A stretch of DNA of 64,000 nucleotides from CASICS01 sp045564455 (GCA_045564455.1 JBJLHG010000002.1:496001-560000), one strand, 5' to 3'. Positions 15,325 through 25,436 are shown, counted from the stretch's first letter. Translations and numbers: made by a program. The notes: a model not told the origin generated them from the letters alone.

Positions 15325-16032
15325 ATGTCAAAAATTCCCAATCATATAGCAATTATTATGGATGGTAATTCTAGATGGGCTCTGAATAAAGGTTTCACTA
15401 AGAATAAAGGTCATGAAGAGGGCGTCAAAAAAGCCAAGAAAGCAGTTGAGTTCTGCATTAATAAAAAAATTCCTGAGCTAACGTTATTTGCTTTTAGTAC
15501 TGAAAATTGGGGAAGAGAAAAAAAAGAAGTAAAAGGATTATTAAAAATATTTGTAGAAGCTATTAATGACCAAACTCCAGATCTTATAAAAAATAAGGTA
15601 AAACTTAACTTTATAGGAGATATATCTAGATTTGATCAAATTTTAATAAATAAAATAAAAACATCACAAAAAGAGACTTCTGCATATAGCCCTGATTTGT
15701 TGCTAAACATTGCAGTCAGCTATGGAGGTAAATGGGATATCACTCAGGCATTTAAGAAAATTTACAAAGATCTAAACTCAAAAAAAATTAAAAAAATAAA
15801 TGAAGATATAATTGATCAATATTTGGTAACAAAAAAAATTCCTGATCCAGATTTGATAATTAGAACAGGAGATGAATTTAGAATTAGCAATTTTTTTCTC
15901 TGGCAAGCTGCTTATTCAGAATTATTCTTTTCAAAAAAGCTTTGGCCAGATTTTGAAGACAAAGACTTTTTATTAGCATTAAAAGAATTTTCCGAAAGAA
16001 AAAGAAAATTCGGAGTTTTAACTGGAAATTAA
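15325..16032 (+). CDS. uppS: undecaprenyl diphosphate synthase
   Basis: 235 residues, cis-prenyltransferase family. The catalytic motif HIAIIMDGNSRWA has Asp13, Asn15 and Arg17. TLFAFSTENWGREKKEV and the C-terminal RTGDEFRISNFFLWQAAYSELFF bind the allylic and isopentenyl diphosphates. It makes the C55 lipid carrier for peptidoglycan and O-antigen, using IPP partly produced through dxr two genes downstream. It is 2 nt upstream of cdsA. Confidence 0.96.
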   Translation: MSKIPNHIAIIMDGNSRWALNKGFTKNKGHEEGVKKAKKAVEFCINKKIPELTLFAFSTENWGREKKEVKGLLKIFVEAINDQTPDLIKNKVKLNFIGDISRFDQILINKIKTSQKETSAYSPDLLLNIAVSYGGKWDITQAFKKIYKDLNSKKIKKINEDIIDQYLVTKKIPDPDLIIRTGDEFRISNFFLWQAAYSELFFSKKLWPDFEDKDFLLALKEFSERKRKFGVLTGN

Positions 16033-16034
16033 AA

Positions 16035-16673
16035 ATGCTTAAAAGAGAATTTACAGGGTTAATTATTGCTTTTTTTAGTTTAGCAGCACTTTTTTATACT
16101 AATTCTTACTTTTTTTATTTTTTATTTTCTTGTATTTTAATGACAGCAGCTTATGAATTATCTTTCCTGATAAAGAAGCCTTATTTTCCATCGCTTATCA
16201 CTCTAATATTAATTTTTACTTCTATACTTTTAATGCCAATTTATGAACTAAGCAGAAGCCTTATGTTATTTGCAATTTCTATTTCTGTTTTTACAGATTC
16301 CGCTTGTTATTATTTTGGAAAGAACTTTGGCTCAATAAAAATTTTTCCTAAAACTAGCCCTAATAAAACTTTAGAAGGTTTGATTTTTGGATCAGTTTTT
16401 ACATTTTTATTGTTATTTTTTACAGTCTATTCGCAAATTTTTGAAATTTATTTAAGAGGTCTTCCAAAAGCAAATGGTCCTTTAGTAACTCTATTACTTT
16501 TATCTATTTTTGCTTCTATTTTGGGAGACTTTATAGAAAGCAAGCTTAAAAGAATTGCAGAAGTAAAAAATTCTGGAAATATCTTCCCAGGGCATGGTGG
16601 AATGCTTGATCGACTAGATAGTCATTTATTGGTATTGCCTCTGTTTTTTATAATATTAGCCCTCTTAAAATGA
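16035..16673 (+). CDS. cdsA: phosphatidate cytidylyltransferase
   Basis: 212 residues, multi-pass membrane protein, shorter than the roughly 270-285 of E. coli CdsA. The family signature is at the C-terminus: LGDFIESKLKRIAEVKNSG then FPGHGGMLDRLDS. FGKNFGSIKIFPKTSPNKTLEG is the other conserved block. It converts phosphatidic acid and CTP to CDP-diacylglycerol, the precursor of all membrane phospholipids. It overlaps dxr by 4 nt. The reduced length is mainly at the N-terminal membrane part. Confidence 0.93.
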   Translation: MLKREFTGLIIAFFSLAALFYTNSYFFYFLFSCILMTAAYELSFLIKKPYFPSLITLILIFTSILLMPIYELSRSLMLFAISISVFTDSACYYFGKNFGSIKIFPKTSPNKTLEGLIFGSVFTFLLLFFTVYSQIFEIYLRGLPKANGPLVTLLLLSIFASILGDFIESKLKRIAEVKNSGNIFPGHGGMLDRLDSHLLVLPLFFIILALLK

Positions 16674-17821
16674 GAAAAGTTTTAATTCTAGGATCAACAG
16701 GATCAATAGGTAAGTCTACTTTAGACGTAATTTCATCAAATTCAGAACTTTATGAGGTTACTGGATTAGTAGCTAAAAATAATGATCAAGAGATTTTAAA
16801 GCAAGCTAAAAAATACAAAGTTAAAAATATTTTTTTATCGAGCAATAAGGATTTAGAAAGTAAGCATGATTTTGAAGGTAATTATTCAAATTATCAAAAC
16901 TTAGATGACTTTATATCTGGAAATTCAGTAGATATAGTTGTAGCTGCAATTTCAGGCGTGATAGGTCTAAAACCTATTCTTTCAGCTATAAGAGCTGGAA
17001 AAAAAGTACTTATTGCAAATAAAGAGCCTCTAGTAGTTGCAGGAAAATTATTAATGAAAGAAGCAAAAGAATCGGGTGCTGAAGTTATCCCGATTGATTC
17101 TGAGCACTGTGCAATTCATCAATGCTTATCAAGTATTGAAAGAGAAGACTTAACTAAGATCATTATTACTTGCTCAGGAGGTCCTTTCTTAGGAAAGTCT
17201 AGAGAAGAGTTGAGAAACGTTAGTATTGATGATGCTAAGAATCATCCTATTTGGAGTATGGGTAATAAAAATCTTATTGATTCTGCTTCTCTTATGAATA
17301 AAGCTTTAGAATTGATAGAAGCTAGATGGTTGTTTGATGTACCCGAACATAAAATAGAAATTATCATTCATCCTCAGAGCATCGTTCACTCCTTGATAGA
17401 AACAAAAGACTCTTCTATGTTAGCTGTTTTATCTGAGCCAGATATGAAAATAAGTATCGCTTATGGTTTGGGATATCCTAAAAAGATAAAATCGTCTGTG
17501 GCATCTTTAGATTTAGTAAAACACCAAAAATTAGAATTTTTAAATGTTGATAAGATGGATTTTCCGTCTATTAATTTTGCAAGAGAAGCTTTGAGAGAAG
17601 GAGAATCTATTCCTGCTGTTATGAATGCTTCTAATGAGGTTGCAGTTGATTATTTCTTAAATGGAAAATCGTCGTTCAATACAATATTTGATACAGTTAA
17701 ATACTGTATGGAAGAATTTTTAAATAAAGATAAGAAAATGAATTTAAGTATAGATGAGCTTATTGATATTGATAAAGAGACGAGAATCCTTGCGGAACAA
17801 TTTATTAAAAAAATTATATGA
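16670..17821 (+). CDS. dxr: 1-deoxy-D-xylulose 5-phosphate reductoisomerase
   Basis: 383 residues, normal length. NADPH binding is seen at LILGSTGSIGKSTLDVI (5-21). The metal and substrate part includes IPIDSEHCAIHQCL and IIHPQSIVHSLIE, and the C-terminal MNASNEVAVDYFL is also conserved. It makes 2-C-methyl-D-erythritol 4-phosphate, the committed step of the non-mevalonate isoprenoid pathway. It overlaps cdsA by 4 nt and rseP by 4 nt. Confidence 0.97.
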   Translation: MRKVLILGSTGSIGKSTLDVISSNSELYEVTGLVAKNNDQEILKQAKKYKVKNIFLSSNKDLESKHDFEGNYSNYQNLDDFISGNSVDIVVAAISGVIGLKPILSAIRAGKKVLIANKEPLVVAGKLLMKEAKESGAEVIPIDSEHCAIHQCLSSIEREDLTKIIITCSGGPFLGKSREELRNVSIDDAKNHPIWSMGNKNLIDSASLMNKALELIEARWLFDVPEHKIEIIIHPQSIVHSLIETKDSSMLAVLSEPDMKISIAYGLGYPKKIKSSVASLDLVKHQKLEFLNVDKMDFPSINFAREALREGESIPAVMNASNEVAVDYFLNGKSSFNTIFDTVKYCMEEFLNKDKKMNLSIDELIDIDKETRILAEQFIKKII

Positions 17822-19149
17822 ATACTCTTATATATATTACTGCATTTATATTTTTAATAATGACAATAACTGCTGTTCACGAAGCAGGACATTTTTTTGT
17901 TGCAAAGTTTTTTAAAGTAAAGATTTTAGATTTTTCTATTGGGATGGGAAAATCAATTAAATCTTGGAAAGATAAATCTGATACTGAATTTAATCTAAGA
18001 ATTCTTCCTATTGGAGGTTTCGTTAAAATGCTCGGCGAAGAGGATAAAAAAGATACATCTAACGCTTCTTTTGCCTCTAAACTTTATTATCAAAAAACAC
18101 TTATCCTTCTTGCTGGCCCAATGGCAAATTTTTTATTGGCTATTTTTTTATTTACATGTCTCAATATTTATGGGAGCACAACAATTTCTTCTTTAGCAGG
18201 GCCGATTTCACAGGATAGTCCAGCTTACGAAGCTGGAATTGAAGAAAATGACTTAATCTTAGAAATTGATTCTTCACCAGTAGTATCTCGTGCTGATGCT
18301 CAAATGGTTTTAGCTAGAAGACTTGGTGAGACCGGAAAGATAAATTTTTTGTTGCTTTCAAATGAAGAAAAAAAGAATATTTCAATTGAAATAAATGAAT
18401 GGTTACAAGGCGAAGAGCCCTCAGATCTTTTGTACAACATAGGAATTAATATTCCGATCGAGCCAATAATAGGTAAGGTAGTAGCAGAAAGTCCTGCAGA
18501 AATTGCTGGCTTAAGAGCTGGAGATAGAATTCTAAGCATCAACGGCAATAAGATAAGTTCATGGTCAGAAATAAAATCTCAAATTAATTTAAATTTTGGC
18601 TTTAGTTCTATTTTTTATATAGAACGTAATGGCATAAAAGAAAATTTTTCAATAACGCCATTCAACTCTGAGATGGAAAAAGAAAATTGGGTCATAGGTA
18701 TTATTGCTTCAAACAAAATATCAGAAAAAGCTAGAATAATGCAAAGGTACGGAGTTTTTGATGCTTTTTTTAAAGCAACTTCTCAAACTTACAATACAGT
18801 TACAGATTCTTTTACATTTTTGTATAAAATGGTGATAGGTTATGTCTCACCTAAGAACTTAGGCGGTCCTGTGATGATAGGTCAGTTTGCAGGGGAGTCT
18901 ATAATATATGGCGGATTTTACTCTTTCTTGCTCTTACTTTGTTTTGTGAGCATAGGTTTAGGAGTAATAAACTTAGTCCCGATTCCAATTCTTGATGGTG
19001 GTCAGATTTTAATTTTAACAATAGAAAAGTTGAAGGGGTCTCCTATTTCACCAAAAATTTTAGATTTTACATATCGCATTGGAATTTCCGCAGTAGTTGT
19101 ATTAATGATTTTTGCTTTAGTAAATGACATCTCAAGAATAAGTCTCTAA
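17818..19149 (+). CDS. rseP: site-2 intramembrane zinc protease RseP
   Basis: 443 residues. The zinc motif HEAGH is at 21-25 in the first membrane segment and the third ligand in LVPIPILDGGQI near residue 395. Two PDZ domains lie between, seen as AGPISQDSPAYEAGIEENDLILEID and ESPAEIAGLRAGDRILSINGN. RseP cleaves anti-sigma factor RseA and clears signal peptides in the inner membrane. It is in the usual place between dxr and bamA, overlapping dxr by 4 nt. Confidence 0.96.
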   Translation: MNTLIYITAFIFLIMTITAVHEAGHFFVAKFFKVKILDFSIGMGKSIKSWKDKSDTEFNLRILPIGGFVKMLGEEDKKDTSNASFASKLYYQKTLILLAGPMANFLLAIFLFTCLNIYGSTTISSLAGPISQDSPAYEAGIEENDLILEIDSSPVVSRADAQMVLARRLGETGKINFLLLSNEEKKNISIEINEWLQGEEPSDLLYNIGINIPIEPIIGKVVAESPAEIAGLRAGDRILSINGNKISSWSEIKSQINLNFGFSSIFYIERNGIKENFSITPFNSEMEKENWVIGIIASNKISEKARIMQRYGVFDAFFKATSQTYNTVTDSFTFLYKMVIGYVSPKNLGGPVMIGQFAGESIIYGGFYSFLLLLCFVSIGLGVINLVPIPILDGGQILILTIEKLKGSPISPKILDFTYRIGISAVVVLMIFALVNDISRISL

Positions 19150-19156
19150 AAAAACT

Positions 19157-21499
19157 ATGAAATATTCTTTTATAAATAAGCACATCTTTATATTTATTTT
19201 CTTGTGCTCTTTCTTTTCTTTAGCTGAAGAGGATAGCTGGATAGTAGAAGATATTAGAATAAGCGGTCTTCAAAGAGTTTCAGCCGGAAGTATTTTTTCT
19301 GAAATACCGATAACGATAGGAGATGAAATAAACTCGGAAGATTTAATAGAAGTTTCAAAATCTATTTTTGCCACAGGTCAATTTGATGACATTCAATTAG
19401 GAAGAGATAAAAGCGCTTTATTAATCAATTTAAAAGAAAGACCGACAATTGATGAAATAATAATAGAAGGAAATAAAGCTATAAAAACAGAAAATTTATT
19501 AGATGGATTGAAAAAATCGGGTGTATATGAAGGAACCTTATTTAAAAGGTCTGTTTTTGAAAATTTAAGTTCAGAGTTAGAAAGACAATATATTTCTCAG
19601 GGGCGTTACGGGGCTGATGTAATAGTTTCTTCTGAAGATTTGGATAGAAATAGAGTAAAACTAAGTATAGAAATAGATGAGGGTTCTTCGGCAAAATTAA
19701 AGTCGGTAAATATCGTTGGGAATAAAAAATATTCAGATCAAGAGCTTTTAAAAGTCCTTAAGTTAAAACCAAGAACGTGGCGATCTTTTTTTAGTAAAAA
19801 AACTCCATATTCAAAAGAAAATTTAAAAGGTGATTTAGAAATTTTAGAATCTTTTTATAAGAATAGGGGCTATTTAAAATTTAATGTAGATTCTTCTATT
19901 GTTTCAATTTCTGAAGATAAAAAAAACATATTTATTACTTTAAATATTTCAGAAGGTGAAATTTATTATGTGAATAAAGTTTCTTATGCTGGAGATATTC
20001 CTGATGGAGTTCCATCAGTAGCAATTGATATATTTACTCAATACATAAAACCAGAATCTTTTTTCTCTCAAGAAGCTTTAACGTATGCAGAAGATGGAAT
20101 TACTAATTTATTAAGCAATCAAGGATATGCATCTGCAGAGGTAGATGCCTCAACAAAAAAAACAGAAAAGGAAAACTATGTGGATGTGATTGTATTTATT
20201 GAGGCAGGGCAAAGAACATATGTTCGTAAAATTAACTTCAATGGAAATGACAGAACTCATGATGTGGTGCTAAGGCGAGAAATGCGTCAAATGGAAGGTT
20301 CATGGGCATCAGATGCTTTGCTTGAGAGGTCTAAACTAAGATTAGATAGATTGGGATTTTTTAAAGAAGTAAATTATGAGACTGTTCCTGTGCCAGGAGA
20401 GAGAGATAAAGTAGATGTTGAATTTTCTGTTGAAGAGGAGTTTTCAGGCTCAATAGCCGGAAGCTTGGGTTATGGTGCATATGGATTTAGCTTAGGGTTG
20501 AATTATTCAGAAAAGAATGCTTTTGGTACTGGAAACAGTATAAATATAGGTATTAATTCAAGCGATTATCAATCCAATCTTCAATTTAACTTCTTTGATC
20601 CTTATTTTACAGTTGATGGAATAGGCATTGGTTACGGAGCATATTATTCCACTTCTGATTATTCAGGTTTCAACGCAGCATCTTATAGTACAGATGCAGT
20701 AGGAGCATCAACCCAACTAGTTTTGCCCATTAATGAAATTGAACAACTAAGTTTAAGTCTAGGACTAGATCAAACTAAAATAAAAACTAATATTTATACT
20801 TCACAACAATTATTAGATTACATAGCTGCAGAGGGAGCTACCCAAGAAGCAATAACGGTTGGAGCGACTTGGTCAAGAAACTCTTTAAATAGAGGCTTAT
20901 TTCCAACTGCGGGGATATTGAACTTAATTTCTACCTCAATAGCAATCCCTCCAAGTGATGTAACTTATGGGAAATTAACTCATAAGTTTAGATTCTACAC
21001 TCCTACTCTTTTAAATCTTATTTTCTCGGCAAGAACCGAGATTGGAGCTCTATTTGCTTATGGAGATACAGAAAAATCACCTCCTTATCAAAATTTTTAT
21101 GCAGGGGGTCTTAATTCTGTTAGAGGGTTCAAACAAAACACACTAGGCCCTAGAGCATATTACAGTAGCGGTTATTCATATGAAAATAGATCATCTGGAG
21201 GAGCTTACCTATTAGAAGGAGGGTTCGATATGATTTTCTCACTTCCTTTTTTAGAAGACTCAAGATCTGTTAGAAGCTCAATATTTTTAGATTACGGAAA
21301 TGTATTTAGCGATGGATGTGAATCCTATGAGGTTAGGTGCAGTGAATTTGATTTGAGCGAATTAAGGTATTCTTTAGGTGTTGGCTTTACTTGGATAACT
21401 GCTTTAGGTCCAATGTCTTTTGCAATATCGTCTCCGTTGAATAATGACGCATTTGATGAAACCGAAACATTCCAGTTTGAGATAGGTAATCAGTTTTAA
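19157..21499 (+). CDS. bamA: outer membrane protein assembly factor BamA
   Basis: 780 residues. A signal peptide probably ends after Ala23 (FFSLA). Five POTRA domains follow to about residue 425 (for example ISGLQRVSAGSIFSEIPI, IIEGNKAIKTENLLDGL, NIVGNKKYSDQELLKVL, KINFNGNDRTHDVVLRREM). The rest is the Omp85 16-strand barrel, with the loop 6 motif VRGF in NFYAGGLNSVRGFKQNTLGPR and a terminal aromatic FEIGNQF. BamA inserts beta-barrel proteins in the outer membrane, with BamE (7588) as a partner. It is 8 nt after rseP. Confidence 0.98.
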   Translation: MKYSFINKHIFIFIFLCSFFSLAEEDSWIVEDIRISGLQRVSAGSIFSEIPITIGDEINSEDLIEVSKSIFATGQFDDIQLGRDKSALLINLKERPTIDEIIIEGNKAIKTENLLDGLKKSGVYEGTLFKRSVFENLSSELERQYISQGRYGADVIVSSEDLDRNRVKLSIEIDEGSSAKLKSVNIVGNKKYSDQELLKVLKLKPRTWRSFFSKKTPYSKENLKGDLEILESFYKNRGYLKFNVDSSIVSISEDKKNIFITLNISEGEIYYVNKVSYAGDIPDGVPSVAIDIFTQYIKPESFFSQEALTYAEDGITNLLSNQGYASAEVDASTKKTEKENYVDVIVFIEAGQRTYVRKINFNGNDRTHDVVLRREMRQMEGSWASDALLERSKLRLDRLGFFKEVNYETVPVPGERDKVDVEFSVEEEFSGSIAGSLGYGAYGFSLGLNYSEKNAFGTGNSINIGINSSDYQSNLQFNFFDPYFTVDGIGIGYGAYYSTSDYSGFNAASYSTDAVGASTQLVLPINEIEQLSLSLGLDQTKIKTNIYTSQQLLDYIAAEGATQEAITVGATWSRNSLNRGLFPTAGILNLISTSIAIPPSDVTYGKLTHKFRFYTPTLLNLIFSARTEIGALFAYGDTEKSPPYQNFYAGGLNSVRGFKQNTLGPRAYYSSGYSYENRSSGGAYLLEGGFDMIFSLPFLEDSRSVRSSIFLDYGNVFSDGCESYEVRCSEFDLSELRYSLGVGFTWITALGPMSFAISSPLNNDAFDETETFQFEIGNQF

Positions 21500-21578
21500 T
21501 AATTCTTCTGTATAATCTCTAACACACAGGTAAAATACAAAAACTAATAATTAAATTCTTTACATAAGGAGAAGATTT

Positions 21579-22112
21579 ATGAAGAAGATATACATATTTT
21601 TAACTTTAACGGTGACGTTAATTTTTTCAACTCCATCATTTGCTGCTTTAGAAGGAATAGCTGTCATAGACTACAGAACAGTTTTTTTAGCAACTGAACA
21701 AGCTAGAGAAAGTTTTGAAGACTTAAGAGAGTCAAAAGATTTTAAAAAATTATCTGAAGAAGGCCAACTAAAACAACAAGAATTAATAAGTATTTCTGAA
21801 GAATTGAATAAAAATGGAAAGACCATGTCTGAAGAAGAAAAAGCAGAAAAAGGAAAATCTGCTCAAACTTTATATCAAGATATTCAGTATACCAATCAAA
21901 AGCTTCAAGCCTTAGAGGCGGAAGTCTTAAAAAAACTAGAAACCGATCAAATGCCTAATGTGCAAAAAGTTGTGAATGAACTCATTAAAGCCAAGAAAAT
22001 AAGCTTGCTTTTCAACAGCCAAGCTCTTCTTGCGTACGATGTTTCAAACACTGCAATAAATATTACTCCAGAAGTTATTGATTTGGTCAACAAAGCAAAC
22101 AAGGAAAAATAA
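21579..22112 (+). CDS. skp: periplasmic chaperone Skp/OmpH family
   Basis: 177 residues. The signal peptide MKKIYIFLTLTVTLIFSTPSFA is cleaved near Ala22/Ala23. The mature part begins EGIAVIDYRTVFLATEQARE and is mostly charged helices forming the coiled-coil tentacles of the trimer. Skp carries unfolded outer membrane proteins to BamA. The 79-nt gap after bamA contains a perfect TATAAT at 21511-21516, but without a good -35, so a separate promoter is only possible. An AAGGAGA ribosome binding site precedes the ATG. Confidence 0.92.
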   Translation: MKKIYIFLTLTVTLIFSTPSFAALEGIAVIDYRTVFLATEQARESFEDLRESKDFKKLSEEGQLKQQELISISEELNKNGKTMSEEEKAEKGKSAQTLYQDIQYTNQKLQALEAEVLKKLETDQMPNVQKVVNELIKAKKISLLFNSQALLAYDVSNTAINITPEVIDLVNKANKEK

Positions 22113-22120
22113 AAAAAGTT

Positions 22121-23104
22121 TTGGGTTTTCGAACTTATAAACTTAAAGAAATTGCTGATTACCTAGACGGAAAGGTAATTGGCGATGAAGAGATAGAAAT
22201 AAGCTCAATAAATCCTCTAGAAATAGCTTATAAGAATCAACTTTCTTTTTTTTATAATAAAAAATTTATCAGTCAGTTAGAAAATACGAAAGCCGCAGCA
22301 GTTATCTTAACTGAGGAGTTTTCTGATAAATGCAATACAAACTGTATTGTAGTTAAGAATGCACACTTGGCTTATGCTGAATCTACTAAATTATTCAAAA
22401 AAGAAATAAATAAAAAAGGCATTCATAAGAGTGCAATAGTAGAAGATAAAAATTTAATTGATCCATCTGCTTTTATAGGACCTTCATCAGTGATAGAGGC
22501 TAATGTAAGAATTGGAAAAAATGCGATTATTAGTGGAGGAGTATTTCTGGGAGAAAATTCTGTAGTGGGAGAAAATTCTATTATCTATTCTAACGTTTCG
22601 CTTTATGAAGAAACTATGATTGGTGAAAACTGCATAGTTCATGCTGGAGCAATTCTAGGATCAGATGGTTTGGGCTTTGCCATTCAAGATTCTAAATGGA
22701 AAAAGATTGAGCATTTAGGAAATGTAAGATTAGAAAATGATGTTGAAATAGGAGCTGGCTGTACTATAGATAAATCTTCAACGGGAGAGACTTTAATTAA
22801 ATCGGGCGTAAAATTAGATAATCAAATACACATTGCTCATAATTGTGAAATAGGCGACGACACTATTATTGGAGCTAGTACATCTATTGCTGGGAGTACA
22901 ATTATAGGAGCAAGATGTAAAATAGGAGGAGGGTGTGGAATAGTCGATAATGTATCTATTGCAGATGATATTACAATTACGCCAATGTCTTTTGTGACTA
23001 AATCTTTAAAAAATAAAGGCATTTATTCTGGAGCGCCAGTATTAATGGAGCATGAAAGCTGGTTAAGAAATGTAGCCAAAATTAGAAGAGAACACAAAAA
23101 ATGA
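22121..23104 (+). CDS. lpxD: UDP-3-O-acylglucosamine N-acyltransferase LpxD
   Basis: 327 residues, TTG start 8 nt after skp. An N-terminal uridine-binding domain (to about residue 100) precedes a left-handed beta helix of hexapeptide repeats. The catalytic histidine lies in IHIAHNCEIGDD. LpxD adds the third acyl chain of lipid A precursor on the cytoplasmic side. skp-lpxD-fabZ-lpxA-lpxB is the standard gene order. It overlaps fabZ by 4 nt. Confidence 0.97.
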   Translation: MGFRTYKLKEIADYLDGKVIGDEEIEISSINPLEIAYKNQLSFFYNKKFISQLENTKAAAVILTEEFSDKCNTNCIVVKNAHLAYAESTKLFKKEINKKGIHKSAIVEDKNLIDPSAFIGPSSVIEANVRIGKNAIISGGVFLGENSVVGENSIIYSNVSLYEETMIGENCIVHAGAILGSDGLGFAIQDSKWKKIEHLGNVRLENDVEIGAGCTIDKSSTGETLIKSGVKLDNQIHIAHNCEIGDDTIIGASTSIAGSTIIGARCKIGGGCGIVDNVSIADDITITPMSFVTKSLKNKGIYSGAPVLMEHESWLRNVAKIRREHKK

Positions 23105-23535
23105 ATATAGAAGAAATAAAAAAACTATTACCTCATCGATACCCTTTTTTGCTGGTTGATAGAGTTACAGAAATAGAGTTGAATAAATCTATAAAAGCAT
23201 ATAAAAATATAACTACGAATGAACCTCATTTTATGGGGCATTTCCCAGATAAAGAAGTATTTCCAGGAGTATTGATATTAGAGGCTATGGCACAGGCTTC
23301 AGGTATCTTAGGATTTGCAACTATGAATAAAACTCCTGAAGAAGGGTCAATATATTACTTCGTGGGAGCCGATAACTTGAGGTTTAAAAGACCTGTAGTT
23401 CCAGGAGATAAACTAATATTAGAATCAACAAAAGTATCTGAAAAGAGAGGAATTTGGAAATTTGAATGTAAAGCTCATGTTGATGATGAGTTTGTTTGTT
23501 CAGCTACGATCCTATGCGCTGATAGGCCTAAATAA
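23101..23535 (+). CDS. fabZ: 3-hydroxyacyl-ACP dehydratase FabZ
   Basis: 144 residues, hot-dog fold. The active site is PHFMGHFPDKEVFPGVLILEAMAQASG with His47 and Glu61. FabZ dehydrates 3-hydroxyacyl-ACP in general fatty acid elongation and shares substrate with LpxA/LpxD, which explains its place in the lipid A operon. FabA at 448 is the isomerising paralogue. Overlaps lpxD by 4 nt and lpxA by 1 nt. Confidence 0.98.
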   Translation: MNIEEIKKLLPHRYPFLLVDRVTEIELNKSIKAYKNITTNEPHFMGHFPDKEVFPGVLILEAMAQASGILGFATMNKTPEEGSIYYFVGADNLRFKRPVVPGDKLILESTKVSEKRGIWKFECKAHVDDEFVCSATILCADRPK

Positions 23536-24305
23536 TGATTCATAAACAAGCCATAATAGATTCAAATGCAAAAATTGATGAAGGAGTCTCCATTGGAGCT
23601 TTTTCTGTTATTGGCGCTGAGGTAGAAATTAAAAAAGGAACAGTTATTCACTCTCATGTTGTGATCGAAGGCTCAACAAAAATAGGATTTAATAATGAAA
23701 TCTTTCAATTTTCTTCAGTAGGGGGAGATCCTCAAGACAAAAAATATAAAGGGGAAAAAACCTTTTTAGAAATTGGAGATGAAAATATAATTCGAGAAGG
23801 AGTGACGATTAATAGAGGAACAATTCAAGAGAATTCTCTTACAAAGATAGGTTCTAGAAATTTATTTATGGCCTATACCCACATAGCACATGATTGCTGT
23901 ATAGAAGATGAAGTTGTAATGGTTAACAACGCTGCATTAGCAGGATGCGTTGTTTTAAAAAAAGGATCAATATTAGGAGGTTTTTCTCTTGTTCATCAAT
24001 TTTGTAATATAGGAGAGTATAGTTTTACGGCTATGGGAAGTGCTGTAGCAAAGGATATTCCAGCTTTTGTTAGAGTAAGTGGAAATCCTGCAAAACCAAG
24101 AGGTTTAAACACAACAGGAATTCAAAGACTAAACTCATCTAAAGATTCATATATTGCTTTAAAAGAGGCTTATAAAATTCTCTATTTAAGAAAAATTCAA
24201 TTCAGTGAGGCAGTTAAAGAAATCAAGCAAAATTTAAATAGTACTTCTGAAGTAAAGATTTTATTAAGGTCCTTATCAGATTCCAAAAGAGGAATAATTA
24301 GATAA
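23535..24305 (+). CDS. lpxA: UDP-N-acetylglucosamine O-acyltransferase LpxA
   Basis: 256 residues with hexapeptide-repeat beta helix and a C-terminal helical bundle (LKEAYKILYLRKIQFSEAV). GGDPQDKKYKGE at 64-75 is the LpxA signature and the catalytic histidine is His119 in HIAHDC. It catalyses the first step of lipid A synthesis, transferring 3-hydroxyacyl from ACP to UDP-GlcNAc. The start overlaps the fabZ stop by one base. Confidence 0.98.
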   Translation: MIHKQAIIDSNAKIDEGVSIGAFSVIGAEVEIKKGTVIHSHVVIEGSTKIGFNNEIFQFSSVGGDPQDKKYKGEKTFLEIGDENIIREGVTINRGTIQENSLTKIGSRNLFMAYTHIAHDCCIEDEVVMVNNAALAGCVVLKKGSILGGFSLVHQFCNIGEYSFTAMGSAVAKDIPAFVRVSGNPAKPRGLNTTGIQRLNSSKDSYIALKEAYKILYLRKIQFSEAVKEIKQNLNSTSEVKILLRSLSDSKRGIIR

Positions 24306-24308
24306 AAA

Positions 24309-25436
24309 GTGAATAGTTTAAAAATCGCTTTATCAGTTGGAGAAAAATCTGGTGATTATCTTGGTGCAAGCTTAATTAAGAGTATAAAAAATCAATTTCC
24401 TGAAGCAATCTTCATAGGGCTTGCAGGTGAGGAAATGAAGAAAGAAGGTGTTAATTCTTTATTTCCCATAGAAGATTTATCTGTAATGGGATTAATTGAT
24501 CCACTTATGAATTTAAAAAAAATTTTCAAAAGAAGAAGAGAACTCATAAATTACATTATTCAAGAAAAGCCAGATATCTTTATTGGTATAGATAGCCCTT
24601 CGTTCAATTCAGGCATAGCAAAAAAATTAAAGATAAAAACTAGCATTAAGACCATTCAATACGTTTGTCCTCAATTTTGGGCATGGAGAAGAGGAAGAGT
24701 AAAAAATTTTAAAAATTATTTAGATCATATATTTACCTTATTTCCTTTCGAATCTAAGCTTTTAGAAGAGGAGGGAGTTTCGGCAAATTTTACCGGACAC
24801 CCCTTAGCTGATTTATTTGATTTAGAGCTTGATAAAGATAGAGCTAAAGAAAATATGAAATGGAATTCGAATGAAAAATATGTAGCTTTGCTTCCAGGAA
24901 GCAGAAAATCAGAATTAAAACATCACCTAGGATTATTGATTGATGTTGCGAAGGAGTTTAAAGAGAAGCGTCCAGATTTTAAATTTGTACTATCTTTAAC
25001 AAACGAATCAAGAATAGAGTCTAAAGAATTTTCTAATTCTGAAAATATAATTATAAAAAGAGGAGTAACCAGGGATGTTTTGCGCGCTTCAGATTATGCT
25101 CTGATAGCATCCGGAACAGCCTCTATAGAAGCCTTATTTAGTAAAACTCCTTGCTGTGTTTTATATAAAAGTAATACTTTTAGCAATCTAATTCTTTCTA
25201 GTTTATTGAATATTGAGTTTATTTCTCTACCAAACATACTGGCTAATAAAAAAATTATTCCAGAATTAAGACAAAAAAATGTATCTGTAGAAAATATTTG
25301 CAATCAACTAAACAAATTAGTCTCTTCATCCAATGAGCAAATGATTGATAGTTTTCGTGAAATTCATAAAACTCTAAAAAATGAAGATGAAGAAAAATTT
25401 ATTAAACCCATAAAAAATATAATGAATACAGTTTGA
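24309..25436 (+). CDS. lpxB: lipid-A-disaccharide synthase LpxB
   Basis: 375 residues, GTG start, 3 nt after lpxA. GT19 family hallmarks are SVGEKSGDYLGASLIKS at the N-terminus, QFWAWRRGRVKNFKNYLDHIFTLFPFE, FTGHPLAD and LLPGSRKSELKHHL. It condenses UDP-diacylglucosamine with lipid X. lpxC, lpxH and lpxK are not in the window. Overlaps rnhB by 4 nt. Confidence 0.97.
   Translation: MNSLKIALSVGEKSGDYLGASLIKSIKNQFPEAIFIGLAGEEMKKEGVNSLFPIEDLSVMGLIDPLMNLKKIFKRRRELINYIIQEKPDIFIGIDSPSFNSGIAKKLKIKTSIKTIQYVCPQFWAWRRGRVKNFKNYLDHIFTLFPFESKLLEEEGVSANFTGHPLADLFDLELDKDRAKENMKWNSNEKYVALLPGSRKSELKHHLGLLIDVAKEFKEKRPDFKFVLSLTNESRIESKEFSNSENIIIKRGVTRDVLRASDYALIASGTASIEALFSKTPCCVLYKSNTFSNLILSSLLNIEFISLPNILANKKIIPELRQKNVSVENICNQLNKLVSSSNEQMIDSFREIHKTLKNEDEEKFIKPIKNIMNTV

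Noticed and set aside
21511..21516. Perfect TATAAT before skp
   Set aside because: No acceptable -35 at 16-18 bp and no extended -10; in AT-rich DNA such hexamers occur by chance.
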